Shown one piece after another: positions 25,900-36,192 of a stretch of 64,000 bases of DNA. The notes beneath the pieces were generated by a model. The model was not told the DNA's origin. It did no database searches and saw only the letters and a program-made list of their open reading frames with translations. The translations under genes and the position numbers were made by a program. The DNA comes from Collinsella sp. (GTDB lineage: Bacteria; Actinomycetota; Coriobacteriia; Coriobacteriales; Coriobacteriaceae): contig DXML01000009.1 of the NCBI GenBank assembly GCA_019414205.1, positions 1 through 64,000 of the forward strand. The letters run 5' to 3'. Every line of letters starts with the position of its first letter. Within the stretch, counting starts at the first letter, position 1.

Positions 25900-26444
25900 T
25901 GGACGCCCGCGAGCGTCGCCGTGCCATCATGGCCGTGCTCGAGGGGGCCAAAGAACCTGTCTCGGGCAGTGCACTTGCCCGCGAGGTGGGCGTGAGCCGT
26001 CAGGTCGTGGTGCAGGACATCGCCCTGCTGCGCGCCGACGGGCACGATATCGTCGCCACCAATCGCGGCTATGTACTACAGGAGGCGGCGAGCAGCCCGG
26101 CTGTGCCCACGCGTCTGGTCAAGGTACGCCACGGCGTGGAGCAGGCGGGCGATGAGCTCACGAGCATCGTCGACGCGGGCGGCGCCGTGCTCAACGTGAT
26201 CGTCAATCACCGCGTGTACGGTAAGATCACGGCCGACCTGGACATTCGCAATCGTCGCGATGTTGAGCGCTACCTGCACGATATCGAGAGCGGCAAGAGC
26301 TTTCCACTATTAACGGTGACGAGCGGCTATCACTTCCATCGCATTGCGGCAGAGGATGAGCAAACCCTCGACGAGATCGAGACCATGCTCAAGGAGAAGG
26401 GCTACCTTGCCGATTTAATGCCCTACGAGGATGATTTGTCCTAG
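25899..26444 (+). CDS. niaR: NiaR niacin-responsive transcriptional repressor
   Basis: A 181-residue NiaR (YrxA) repressor. It has an N-terminal HTH_11 domain (EPVSGSALAREVGVSRQVVVQDI) and a 3H domain whose conserved histidines are seen in KVRHGVEQ, VNHRVYG and SGYHFHRI; these bind a metal and niacin. It is the last gene of the nad operon, so it probably autoregulates the whole unit through the palindrome at 22492-22535. Confidence 0.93.
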   Translation: MDARERRRAIMAVLEGAKEPVSGSALAREVGVSRQVVVQDIALLRADGHDIVATNRGYVLQEAASSPAVPTRLVKVRHGVEQAGDELTSIVDAGGAVLNVIVNHRVYGKITADLDIRNRRDVERYLHDIESGKSFPLLTVTSGYHFHRIAAEDEQTLDEIETMLKEKGYLADLMPYEDDLS

Positions 26445-26453
26445 AACACATGC

Positions 26454-26492
26454 AAAAGGAGGCCTCCGCGGCGATGCGGAGGCCTCCTTTTT
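26454..26492 (+). terminator. Rho-independent terminator of the nad operon
   Basis: The stem AAAAGGAGGCCTCCGC pairs with GCGGAGGCCTCCTTTT across a short loop, followed by a T-run. It lies 10 bp after the niaR stop. Confidence 0.92.
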
Positions 26493-26531
26493 GTGCACGG
26501 TGTACTTTTGAGTGTGCAGGTGGGGGAGTTG

Positions 26532-26717
26532 TTACTCCTCGACGATCTCGGTGATCGCGCCGGCGGGGCAAGCGTCCTGGCAAGCGCCACAGGCGACGCA
26601 GGAATCCTCGTCAGCGACGGTAGCGACGTCCTGGAGCTCCAGAACACCAGCGGGGCAGGAGTCGACGCAAACGCCACAAGCGATGCACTCGTCGGCATCA
26701 ATTACGGGATGAGCCAT
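26532..26717 (-). CDS. Bacterial-type 2[4Fe-4S] ferredoxin
   Basis: A 61-residue ferredoxin with two CxxCxxC...CP cluster motifs (CIACGVCVDSCP at 11-22, CVACGACQDACP at 40-51) and an acidic tail. It is a low-potential electron carrier of anaerobic metabolism. AGAGGA precedes the start at 26717; the upstream frame has no start with a ribosome site. It is monocistronic and convergent with the nad operon. Confidence 0.94.
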   Translation of the reverse strand: MAHPVIDADECIACGVCVDSCPAGVLELQDVATVADEDSCVACGACQDACPAGAITEIVEE

Positions 26718-26940
26718 GGTAGTTTCCTCTCTGTTGACCGACGCTACAGGCGATGCGCGTCGGTTTGATTCGGGCAAAAACATACCACGGGAGCGACCGT
26801 TTGCAATACCCTCTGACCGGCATCTTCATACCGTTCGCCGAGTATGCCAAGGTTTACTAAAAAACATGCAGGTGAGGCCGTTGAGCTGCGCAAATGTTAG
26901 CTGCAGGTGACTTGCAATATTGCGCGATTGAGCGCGCCTG

Positions 26941-27051
26941 CGGAAAGGGCATCCCGTTATTTGGCCGAAAACCGGGTCGCAGTTTCCGGTTAGGCCCGCT
27001 AGCGGAAACTGCGAGCCGGCATCAGCTCTCAAAACGGGACGAGCTTTCCGC
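26941..27051. repeat. Two palindromic intergenic repeats (GGAAA...TTTCC family)
   Basis: Units at 26941-26989 and 27002-27051 share the GGAAA, inner CCC/GGG and TTTCC layout of the copies at 202-373. They lie between ferredoxin and dnaK; apart from the dnaK promoter, the 26784-27311 gap shows no gene. Confidence 0.75.
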
Positions 27052-27176
27052 AAGGCAGCTCCAGACACCTTCGGACCCAAGCCTCAGCCATCTCTACATA
27101 GATCTCAATAGATCTGCCGAGAACTCAAACAGTGCATCTACCTGCGCATTTGAGAACCTAAACTCTCAGAGATAAG

Positions 27177-27211
27177 AAATCTTATATGAATTGACTTAGA
27201 TTTTGTATATT
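27177..27211 (+). promoter_or_regulatory. dnaK promoter block shared with clpB (candidate HspR operator)
   Basis: AAATCTTATAT-N6-ACTTAGATTT (27177-27203), followed by TGTATATT as a likely -10 region, is repeated with identical half-blocks and spacing ahead of clpB (36471-36497). The outer ends AAATCT/AGATTT are inverted. The site is about 105 bp upstream of the dnaK ATG. HspR is encoded three genes downstream. Confidence 0.6.
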
Positions 27212-27311
27212 CCGGCCCATAAGGGGATACACTACATCCTGAAAGACAAGCCGAAGCGCCACACGACAGACCGTCGAGCGGCGCGAACGCAAAAGAGAGA
27301 GGGAATTTCTA

Positions 27312-29204
<1,893 letters not shown>

Positions 29205-29206
29205 TC

Positions 29207-30049
29207 ATGTCCGCCCGTAAAGCTCGCACGGAGGCGGCTGCCGCTGGCGCCGCCCCCGTTGACTCTGAGGAGAAGGACGTGAAGATTCCCGTAGAGGCCG
29301 CAGACGATACCGAGGCCAACGAGGCCGAGGCCGCCGAGGCTGCCGAGAACCAGGTAGAGGATTCCAACAAGGAGGCGACGATGACCGAGGACGAGATGGT
29401 GGAAGCTGCTATCCGCGCCGGTGAGGAAGCCGCCGACAACGACTTTAAGCTCAAGTTCGAGCAGGCCCAGAAGGAGCTTGCCGACGTGCGCAGCGAGCTC
29501 GATGCTGCGGCAGAGGCTCAGAAGGCCGCCGAGGACAAGGCAAAGGACGCCACCGAGCGCACCGCCCGTCTACAGGCCGACTGGGAGAACTTCCGTCGCC
29601 GCACTGCTAACGAGCGCATCGCCGAGCGCGAGCGCGCGACCGAGAAACTCGTCACTGCGCTGCTGCCAGTGATCGACGATATCGAGCGTGCAATCGACCA
29701 TGCCCGTAGCCAGGAGCTTTCCGACGACTTTAAGCAGTTCGTCGATGGCGTCGATGCGGTGCATGCCAAGCTGCTCGATGTGTTTGCGCGCGAGGGCGTT
29801 GAGCCCATCGACCCCAAGGGCGAGGCGTTCGATCCGCTCGAGCACCAGGCTGTGGGTCGCGTCGAGGACGCATCGCAGTACGACGAGACCGTCAACGACG
29901 TGTACCAGAAGGGCTACCGCATGGCGGACCGCATCCTGCGCTCCGCGATGGTGACGGTGACCTACGGTGGCGAGAAGCGCCCCGCACCGGAGCCCGAAGC
30001 GGCGCCCGAGGATGCTGCGGCCGATACGGCCGAGAGCACCGAGGAGTAA
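29207..30049 (+). CDS. grpE: Nucleotide exchange factor GrpE
   Basis: A 280-residue GrpE. An unusually long acidic, alanine- and glutamate-rich N-terminus (1-90) precedes the coiled coil. The core signature (ADWENFRRRTANERIAERE) is followed by LLPVIDDIERAI, the beta-wing end (YQKGYRMADRILRSAMVTV) and a further acidic tail. It starts 2 bp after dnaK, so it is translationally linked. E. coli GrpE has 197 residues; the excess is low-complexity tails. Confidence 0.95.
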   Translation: MSARKARTEAAAAGAAPVDSEEKDVKIPVEAADDTEANEAEAAEAAENQVEDSNKEATMTEDEMVEAAIRAGEEAADNDFKLKFEQAQKELADVRSELDAAAEAQKAAEDKAKDATERTARLQADWENFRRRTANERIAERERATEKLVTALLPVIDDIERAIDHARSQELSDDFKQFVDGVDAVHAKLLDVFAREGVEPIDPKGEAFDPLEHQAVGRVEDASQYDETVNDVYQKGYRMADRILRSAMVTVTYGGEKRPAPEPEAAPEDAAADTAESTEE

Positions 30050-30054
30050 TTGAG

Positions 30055-30087
30055 AAGGGCCCCGGGGCAACACCCGGGGCCCTTTCT
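30055..30087 (+). terminator. Terminator between grpE and dnaJ
   Basis: The stem AAGGGCCCCGGG (30055-30066) pairs with CCCGGGGCCCTT (30073-30084), followed by a short T-rich tail. It separates dnaK-grpE from dnaJ-hspR, so the distal genes probably depend on read-through or a promoter of their own. Confidence 0.8.
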
Positions 30088-30157
30088 GGCCTAGTGCCAT
30101 ATGAAAGCATGAGCCGTCGTCTGCATGGACGACGGACGTAACAGGAGAGGAGCTACG

Positions 30158-31123
30158 ATGGCTGCAGGCAAAACCTTCTATGACATCCTGGGCGTATCCA
30201 AGAGCGCCTCCGACAAAGAGATCAAGAGCGCGTTTCGCAAGCTCGCGCAAAAATATCACCCCGATGCCGGCGGCGACGAGGCCAAGTTTAAGGAGATTAG
30301 CGAGGCCTACGAGACGCTTTCGGACGAGAAGAAGCGCAAAGAGTACGACCAGATGCTCATGTTCGGCGGCATGCCGGGCGCGGGCGGCGCGTATGGCGGC
30401 GGCTACGGTGCCGGCGCGGGCGCCAGCGGCTGGGGTGACATCTTCGACAGCATCTTTAGCGGCAACGGCGCTTGGGGCAGCGATTGGGGCTCGGGCTTTG
30501 CCGGGGCCGCGGGCGCTGCCGGTGCGGGCGCGGGCCGCAACCGTGCGCGCAAGGGCGGCGACCTGTCGCTGACCGTCGACGTAACGGCCGAGGACGCGTT
30601 CCGCGGCGTGACGCACAAGGTCACCTACCGCATTCCCTCGACGGGCGAGCAGCAGACCATCACGGTCTCGGTGCCTGCGGGTGCGGTCGACGGCGGCAAG
30701 CTACGCTACAAGCGTCGCGGCGAGTATGGCGTTGCCGGCGGCGAGCGCGGCGACCTGGTCGTGACCACGCACGTGGAGGAGCATCCGCTGTTTAAGCGCA
30801 AGGGTGCCGACGTGACCATGGAGGTGCCGGTCTCGGTCTACGAGGCGGCGCTCGGCTGCACGGTTGATGTGCCCACGCCCGGCGGCGCGACGGTTCGTCT
30901 GAAGGTGCCCGCTGGCACCCAGACGGGCAAGAAGTTCCGCTTTAAGGAAATGGGGGCGCCCGACGTTAAGCACCGTGGCCGCACGGGTGCGCTGCTCGTC
31001 GAGATCAAGGTGCAGGTTCCCTCGAACCTGTCCGACGATGAGCGCGATGCCATGACCAAGCTGCGCGAGGCCGACACGCGCGATTATCGCGAGAAGGTCA
31101 ACCGTTACAAGGCGACGTTCTAG
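30158..31123 (+). CDS. dnaJ: J-domain cochaperone, type II (lacks the zinc domain)
   Basis: A 321-residue J protein. The J domain (1-70) has the catalytic HPD in KYHPDAGG. A Gly-rich linker (about 75-135, GGGYGAGAGASG) leads to two beta-barrel substrate domains ending near residue 305. No CxxCxGxG zinc repeats occur, so it is a DjlB/CbpA-like class II J protein despite sitting in the classical dnaJ position. The start at 30158 follows GGAGAGGAG; 11 codons further upstream are in frame but overlap a hairpin at 30114-30135. Confidence 0.93.
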   Translation: MAAGKTFYDILGVSKSASDKEIKSAFRKLAQKYHPDAGGDEAKFKEISEAYETLSDEKKRKEYDQMLMFGGMPGAGGAYGGGYGAGAGASGWGDIFDSIFSGNGAWGSDWGSGFAGAAGAAGAGAGRNRARKGGDLSLTVDVTAEDAFRGVTHKVTYRIPSTGEQQTITVSVPAGAVDGGKLRYKRRGEYGVAGGERGDLVVTTHVEEHPLFKRKGADVTMEVPVSVYEAALGCTVDVPTPGGATVRLKVPAGTQTGKKFRFKEMGAPDVKHRGRTGALLVEIKVQVPSNLSDDERDAMTKLREADTRDYREKVNRYKATF

Positions 31124-31195
31124 GGCGGTCGTGGCGCACGCCCGCGCCCGCGGGCTTATGATGGACGATAACGAGACGGAAAGGGGTCAGGTAGC

Positions 31196-31612
31196 ATGGC
31201 CGAGGACAATAGGAACAAACCGCTGTACATGATCAGCGTGGCGGCCGAGCTGACCGGCATGCATCCGCAGACTCTGCGCGTCTACGAGTCCAAGGGCCTG
31301 GTGAACCCCCAGCGCTCGGGCGGCAACACGCGTCTGTATTCGCGTGCCGATATCGAGCGCCTGGAGCTCATCAACCAGCTCACCGACGAGGGCATCAACC
31401 TTGCCGGCGTGGTGCGCATCCTCGATATGAAGGAGCGTGCCGAGGAGCGTGAGCGCGAGAACGAAAAGCTCCGTGCTCGCGTGCGCCAGCTCGAGGACGA
31501 GCTGCATGAGTACAAGATGCAGAAGAAGATCACCGCCCTGGCCCCGCGCGATGGTTCAGTCAACCCCGAGCAGGTCATGCGCAAGCTTTTGGGTGCCGGC
31601 GGGGATCTCTAG
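31196..31612 (+). CDS. hspR: MerR-family heat-shock repressor HspR
   Basis: A 138-residue MerR-type regulator with MISVAAELTGMHPQTLRVYE, then KGLVNPQRSGGNTRLYS, the HspR signature, followed by a long coiled coil (ERERENEKLRARVRQLEDEL). HspR represses the dnaK operon and clpB in actinobacteria, often with DnaK as corepressor. It sits 72 bp after dnaJ, completing the dnaK-grpE-dnaJ-hspR order. The candidate operators are at 27177 and 36471. Confidence 0.93.
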   Translation: MAEDNRNKPLYMISVAAELTGMHPQTLRVYESKGLVNPQRSGGNTRLYSRADIERLELINQLTDEGINLAGVVRILDMKERAEERERENEKLRARVRQLEDELHEYKMQKKITALAPRDGSVNPEQVMRKLLGAGGDL

Positions 31613-31753
31613 GTTACGCCGTTCTGCCGAACGGCGTAACGGCTCGACGCTGCGCGACGTCCAGAGCGACAATTTGTCATTCAAAAGGCAAGGCATGACC
31701 AGAAGGTCTATGCCTTGCCTTTTTCATGCCAACTTGTTCGCTCTGGACGTCGC
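31613..31753 (+). terminator. Hairpin cluster and nested terminator after hspR
   Basis: GTTACGCCGTT/AACGGCGTAAC forms a hairpin at 31613-31640. Beyond it the arms GCGACGTCCAGAGCGA (31654-31669) and their complement (31738-31753) enclose a strong terminator: AAAAGGCAAGGCATGACC (31683-31700) pairs with 31705-31722 and ends in TTTTT. The nested arrangement is unusual. No gene is seen in 31613-32001. Confidence 0.8.
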
Positions 31754-32001
31754 TCGCTGTCCGTCCTCTACCTGCGGCGTTGCCTTGCTCCGGATACGGT
31801 GGTCATTGGGGACGTTCTTAAATGACTAGTCGAAAGGGACACTCTTGCACCAAATCTGCCTGCCCACATCGGGCCCGTCCCATGCTTTACCGAGATAAAG
31901 TGAACGTGTAGATTCGCAACCTACTCGCAACCGTTCTATGGCACGATATTGAACGAATGTATGCTATGCGCCCGAGCCTTTCGGGCAGAGTGGGAGACAG
32001 T

Positions 32002-34302
32002 ATGGTTAAGCTGTACGAGGACGGCATCTACCTGCGCGGTGGCAGCGAGGTTGTGCCTGCGGCCGAGGCTGCCGAGCGCGGTATTACGCAGTCGCCCGAG
32101 GACGCCAAGCGTGGCACCATCGCGTATTCGATCCTCCAGGCACACAATACGTCCGGCGACCCCGAGGCACTCAAGATTCGCTTCGACGCCATGGCGAGCC
32201 ACGACATCACCTTTGTCGGCATCATCCAGACGGCGCGCGCCTCGGGCATGGAGCAGTTCCCGCTGCCCTACGTGCTCACCAACTGCCATAACTCGCTGTG
32301 CGCCGTGGGCGGCACCATCAACGAGGATGACCACGTCTTTGGCCTTTCCGCGGCCAAGAAGTACGGCGGCATCTTCGTTCCGCCGCACATCGCCGTCATC
32401 CACTCCTTTATGCGCGAGAACTTCGCCGGCTGCGGCAAGATGATCTTGGGTTCCGACTCGCACACCCGCTATGGCGCCCTGGGCACCATGGCCGTGGGCG
32501 AGGGCGGCGGTGAGCTGGCAAAGCAGCTGCTGCGCGACACCTACGACGTTGCCTATCCCGGCGTCGTCGCCATCTACCTCACGGGCGCCCCGCGCCCCGG
32601 CGTCGGCCCGCACGATGTGGCGCTCGCCATCATCCGCGCCGTCTTTGCCAAGGGCTACGTCAAGAACAAGGTCATGGAGTTTGTGGGCCCCGGCATCGCG
32701 AGCATGACGACCGACTACCGCAACGGCGTCGATGTCATGACCACCGAGACCACTTGCCTGTCGAGCATCTGGGCCACCGACGAGGACACGCACGCATTCC
32801 TGACCATGCACGGCCGCAGCGACGACTACCGCGAGCTCAAGCCCGCCGATGTCGCCTACTACGACGGTTGCGTCGAGGTCGACCTGTCGAGCATCAAGCC
32901 CATGATCGCGCTGCCGTTCCATCCTTCCAACGGCTTTGAGATCGACGAGCTCAACGAGAACCTCGAGGACATCCTGCACGAGGTGGAACTCGAGGCCGCC
33001 AAGATCGGCGAGGGCAAGACGCACTTTAGCCTGCTCGACAAGATCGTCGACGGCAAGCTGCACGTGCAGCAGGGCGTTATCGCCGGCTGCTCGGGCGGCA
33101 ACTACGACTCCGTGGTCCAGGCTGCCCGCGTGCTCAAGGGCGCCAACACCGGCTGCGGCGAGTTCTCGCTGTCGGTCTATCCCACGAGCCAGCCCGTGGC
33201 ACTCGAGCTTACACGCCGCGGCTACATCTACGACCTTATGGAGGCCGGCGCGATTGTGCGCACGGCGTTCTGCGGCCCGTGCTTCGGCGCCGGCGACACG
33301 CCCGCCAACAATGGCCTTTCGATCCGCCACACCACGCGCAACTTCCCCAACCGCGAGGGTTCCAAGCCGGGTAATGGCCAGCTGAGCGCCGTGGCCCTGA
33401 TGGACGCCCGTTCCATTGCGGCGACGGCTGCCAACGGCGGCGTCCTGACGCCGGCGACCGACCTGCCCGAGGAGACTTGGGACGAGGCCTGCGAGTACAC
33501 CTTTGACGACGCGCCGTACAAAAAGCGCGTGTACTGGGGCTTTGGCAAGGCGGAGCCTGCCGACGATCTGGTCGAAGGCCCCAACATCAAGCCGTGGCCC
33601 GCGATGGAGCCTCTCGGCGACGACATCCTGCTCAAGGTGTGCTCCAAGATCATGGACCCGGTCACCACGACCGACGAGCTCATTCCCTCGGGCGAGACGA
33701 GCTCCTTCCGCTCCAACCCGCTGGGCTTGGCCGAGTTTACGCTCAGCCGCCGCGACCCGGCCTACGTGGGCCGCTCCAAGGAGGTCGACGCGGTGGAAAA
33801 GCGCCGTGTGGCCGGCGAGGCCGCGGGCGACCTGGCGGCGCTCGATGCCGAGCTTGCGGGCGTGTTTGAGGCACTGGCCGGCGCGGGTGTCGCGGCCGAT
33901 GCCAAGGCGACCGAGTATGGCTCCATGCTCTATGCCAAGAAGCCCGGCGACGGTTCTGCCCGCGAGCAGGCCGCGAGCTGCCAGCGCGTGATTGGCGGCC
34001 TGGCCAACATCGTCCACGAGTACGCCACCAAGCGTTATCGCTCCAACGTGATGAACTGGGGCATGGTGCCCTTCCAGATGGAGGCCGAGCCCAACTTTGA
34101 GGTGGGCGACTACGTCTTTGTGCCGGGTATCCGCGCCGCGCTCGATGGCGACCTGAAGAACATCGCCGCGTACGTAGTGCGCGCCGACGGCACGGTCGAG
34201 CAGATCGAGCTCTACATTGCCGATATGACGGCCGAGGAGCGTGCCATCGTCAAGGCCGGCTGCCTGATCAACTACAACAAGTTCAAGGCCGCTGCTGAGT
34301 AA
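32002..34302 (+). CDS. Aconitase-family hydratase (YbhJ-like)
   Basis: A 766-residue protein of the aconitase superfamily, related to the E. coli YbhJ type. Iron-sulfur ligand cysteines are visible in VIAGCSGGNYDS and in the pair FCGPCFGAG; GSDSHTRYGALGTMAVGEGG forms the substrate loop and the C-terminal swivel domain has SFRSNPLGL. It probably hydrates or dehydrates a carboxylate, but the substrate is not evident and no other TCA-cycle gene is nearby. The start at 32002 follows GGGAGAC; a frame start 45 bp upstream lacks a ribosome site. Confidence 0.85.
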   Translation: MVKLYEDGIYLRGGSEVVPAAEAAERGITQSPEDAKRGTIAYSILQAHNTSGDPEALKIRFDAMASHDITFVGIIQTARASGMEQFPLPYVLTNCHNSLCAVGGTINEDDHVFGLSAAKKYGGIFVPPHIAVIHSFMRENFAGCGKMILGSDSHTRYGALGTMAVGEGGGELAKQLLRDTYDVAYPGVVAIYLTGAPRPGVGPHDVALAIIRAVFAKGYVKNKVMEFVGPGIASMTTDYRNGVDVMTTETTCLSSIWATDEDTHAFLTMHGRSDDYRELKPADVAYYDGCVEVDLSSIKPMIALPFHPSNGFEIDELNENLEDILHEVELEAAKIGEGKTHFSLLDKIVDGKLHVQQGVIAGCSGGNYDSVVQAARVLKGANTGCGEFSLSVYPTSQPVALELTRRGYIYDLMEAGAIVRTAFCGPCFGAGDTPANNGLSIRHTTRNFPNREGSKPGNGQLSAVALMDARSIAATAANGGVLTPATDLPEETWDEACEYTFDDAPYKKRVYWGFGKAEPADDLVEGPNIKPWPAMEPLGDDILLKVCSKIMDPVTTTDELIPSGETSSFRSNPLGLAEFTLSRRDPAYVGRSKEVDAVEKRRVAGEAAGDLAALDAELAGVFEALAGAGVAADAKATEYGSMLYAKKPGDGSAREQAASCQRVIGGLANIVHEYATKRYRSNVMNWGMVPFQMEAEPNFEVGDYVFVPGIRAALDGDLKNIAAYVVRADGTVEQIELYIADMTAEERAIVKAGCLINYNKFKAAAE

Positions 34303-34313
34303 CTCTGCTGTAC

Positions 34314-34385
34314 GCCCCGGCCACACCTTTCCCTCGTGCTCACGCGCTTCGCGAGGGTCGCCCGAGGGAAAGGTGTGTCCGGGGC
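34314..34385. repeat. Large hairpin after the hydratase gene
   Basis: Twenty-three-base arms 34314-34336 and 34363-34385 (GCCCCGGCCACACC... and complement, one mismatch) flank a 26-base loop that can itself pair. It has no T-tract. It lies between two convergent genes and may act as a 3-prime stabiliser or weak bidirectional terminator. Confidence 0.65.
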
Positions 34386-34478
34386 TACCGCGACGTTCTC
34401 GTTGGGTCTTGAGGGACGCTAAAAATAGACTTGCTTGATGCCGCCTCTTTTTATTGGGGCGGTTTCTTTTTGTCGAAA

Positions 34479-34513
34479 ACCGCCACAAAGGGGGCGGGCG
34501 CCTTTGCGGTGGT
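34479..34513. repeat. ACC(A/G)CCACAAAGG palindrome, copy 1
   Basis: ACCGCCACAAAGG (34479-34491) pairs with CCTTTGCGGTGGT (34501-34513). It is a diverged copy of the palindromes at 35346-35380 and 36146-36180. Confidence 0.65.
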
Positions 34514-34566
34514 GGGGGCGAGCTCGATGTTGCCGTGCTTGTTGAACGACATTCTAATGAGCGTCT

Positions 34567-35235
34567 CTACAGAATTTCATCTGGGCTGGCGGGCTTGGTT
34601 GTTTTGGGGATGCCGAGTTTGGATGACGCGAAATCGTCAACATCGTCCTTGATTCCATCTTTGGTGTAGACGGTGACCGTATAGGTGCTGTGCCCGAATT
34701 CGCTCTTGTCGCGTGTCGCCCAGGCCTGCCAGTAGGCGGCCCCGTTTCGCCCTTTGATTTTTCCGACACGGCGGAGTTCTGTTCGCTTTAATTTCTGGTT
34801 GCTATAGATGGTTCGACCGGCTTCCGCGGTGAGCCCGCACTGTCCAAGCAGCTTGTCGAGGACTTGGTTCATGTGGCGCTCATCGGTGTTTGGTGCGTAG
34901 TCGTAGGCGAGGGTGATGGAGTCAAGGGGCTGGTCGTCGATCAGATAATTCATTGTCTGAGGTTCGAGGCAGAAATAAGGAGAGCATCCGTCGACCTTGC
35001 CGAGCAACGGTAACTTGGACTGCCAACTTCCGGTGGGAATTGCATATTCGTAGAACACGCCACGGCAGACAAAGGAGAGCGAGGTGGCACGCGAGCCGGC
35101 GTCGATCATCCCGCAAAGATCGAAGGGCGAGGCGATACCAAAAGAAAAGGGCGTGATGACGATAAGGAAGAGCATCACGATGGGTATGGCGAGAATGGCG
35201 ATGACGTTGCGACCGGTGGAATGAGACGGCTTCAT
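34567..35235 (-). CDS. Membrane-anchored extracytoplasmic protein of unknown function
   Basis: A 222-residue protein with a basic start, one hydrophobic segment (residues 11-33, VIAILAIPIVMLFLIVITPF) and an outside domain with four or more cysteines. The uncleaved-looking helix suggests an N-terminal membrane anchor. I do not recognise the family. The start at 35235 follows CGAGGAG. It is flanked by palindromic repeats and divergent from another single-anchor protein at 35468, with no obvious sequence similarity between them. Confidence 0.7.
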   Translation of the reverse strand: MKPSHSTGRNVIAILAIPIVMLFLIVITPFSFGIASPFDLCGMIDAGSRATSLSFVCRGVFYEYAIPTGSWQSKLPLLGKVDGCSPYFCLEPQTMNYLIDDQPLDSITLAYDYAPNTDERHMNQVLDKLLGQCGLTAEAGRTIYSNQKLKRTELRRVGKIKGRNGAAYWQAWATRDKSEFGHSTYTVTVYTKDGIKDDVDDFASSKLGIPKTTKPASPDEIL

Positions 35236-35345
35236 ATGCGCTCCTCGAGACAAAGAGTTGTTGAGGATAGGCAGAAATGGATATGTTCAGAGAACAATTC
35301 AAGTTTAATCTCATGGCGTGAGATGGTCGACCGTTAGCGTCGAAA

Positions 35346-35380
35346 ACCACCACAAAGGTGCCTGTCCCCTTTGTGGTGGT
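35346..35380. repeat. ACCACCACAAAGG palindrome, copy 2
   Basis: ACCACCACAAAGG (35346-35358) pairs perfectly with CCTTTGTGGTGGT (35368-35380) around the 9-base loop TGCCTGTCC. It lies between two divergent anchored-protein genes. Confidence 0.75.
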
Positions 35381-35467
35381 GGGGCGGACGGTTTCTTTTG
35401 GTGATAGTGTTAGCTGGCGGTATCATTAGTGCAGGTGGCGAAGGTTTGCATTGTGGGGTGTTTTGCC

Positions 35468-36139
35468 GTGAGCCGTTCTGCCCGTATTGGATTGATTGTC
35501 TTGGCGCTTGCGATCGCCGTGGTTGGCGCGGGCGTTGTCGGCATGGCATTTCTACCTGCTGCGGTGACGGAGCCGGTGGTCAAGCCTGTGACTCAATCTG
35601 TCGAACTTCTGACCGGCGACGACAAGCCCGAGACCATTACCGTTGATTTTGATGAGCAGCCGGCTGTGCTGGGTATTAGCAATTATCCGCACATTCAGCT
35701 TGGGGCCATGCGCTATACCACGGATTCAAGCCTGATCGATAGGGCGTCCGAGCTGCTCAAGGGCAAAGCCTTTAAGCGTTGGTACGGATATTCGTCCTAT
35801 CGGGCAAAAGCGAGCGACATGGTTGGCGGATGCCACTCTTCCATCGAGCTGGACACTGCGAACGGCACTAAACTGTGTGATGTCTCGTACGATCCGGGTT
35901 ACGAGGGCAATGAGGGTCCGGGCATCTACATCATGGACGGCGATGCGGCCTATGTCATGGAAGGCGACCAGACCGAGCTCAACGATTTTATGGGCCAGTG
36001 TATCCAAGATGCCTATAAACAGACCTGCTTGCCCGACCCGCAGACTGCACGCGATAGTGGGTCTGCCCGTACATGGCTGTTCGAGGATGAGATGCCCTGG
36101 ATCGTCGAATCGGGAAGTACGGGTTCGGCGAAGGAGTAG
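35468..36139 (+). CDS. Membrane-anchored extracytoplasmic protein of unknown function
   Basis: A protein of about 223 residues with an N-terminal hydrophobic helix (ARIGLIVLALAIAVVGAGVV) and a roughly 180-residue exported domain rich in acidic residues, with cysteines in GGCHSS, KLCDVS, GQCIQ and TCLPD that could form disulfides. I do not recognise it. The start is uncertain: GTG 35468 gives a short basic leader, while GTG 35429 or 35435 would add about 12 residues. It is bracketed by two copies of the ACCACCACAAAGG palindrome. Confidence 0.65.
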   Translation: MSRSARIGLIVLALAIAVVGAGVVGMAFLPAAVTEPVVKPVTQSVELLTGDDKPETITVDFDEQPAVLGISNYPHIQLGAMRYTTDSSLIDRASELLKGKAFKRWYGYSSYRAKASDMVGGCHSSIELDTANGTKLCDVSYDPGYEGNEGPGIYIMDGDAAYVMEGDQTELNDFMGQCIQDAYKQTCLPDPQTARDSGSARTWLFEDEMPWIVESGSTGSAKE

Positions 36140-36145
36140 AGACCG

Positions 36146-36180
36146 CGACCACCACAAAGGTGCCTGTCCTCTTTGTGGTG
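36146..36180. repeat. ACCACCACAAAGG palindrome, copy 3
   Basis: ACCACCACAAAG (36146-36157) pairs with CTTTGTGGTGGT (36169-36180). The loop differs from copy 2 by one base, so the two copies flanking the 35468 gene are nearly identical. Confidence 0.75.
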
Positions 36181-36192
36181 GTTTTCGGTCAG

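Noticed and set aside
31936..34488. An 850-codon minus-strand open frame
   Set aside because: It is antisense to the aconitase-family gene; no family motifs were seen in it.
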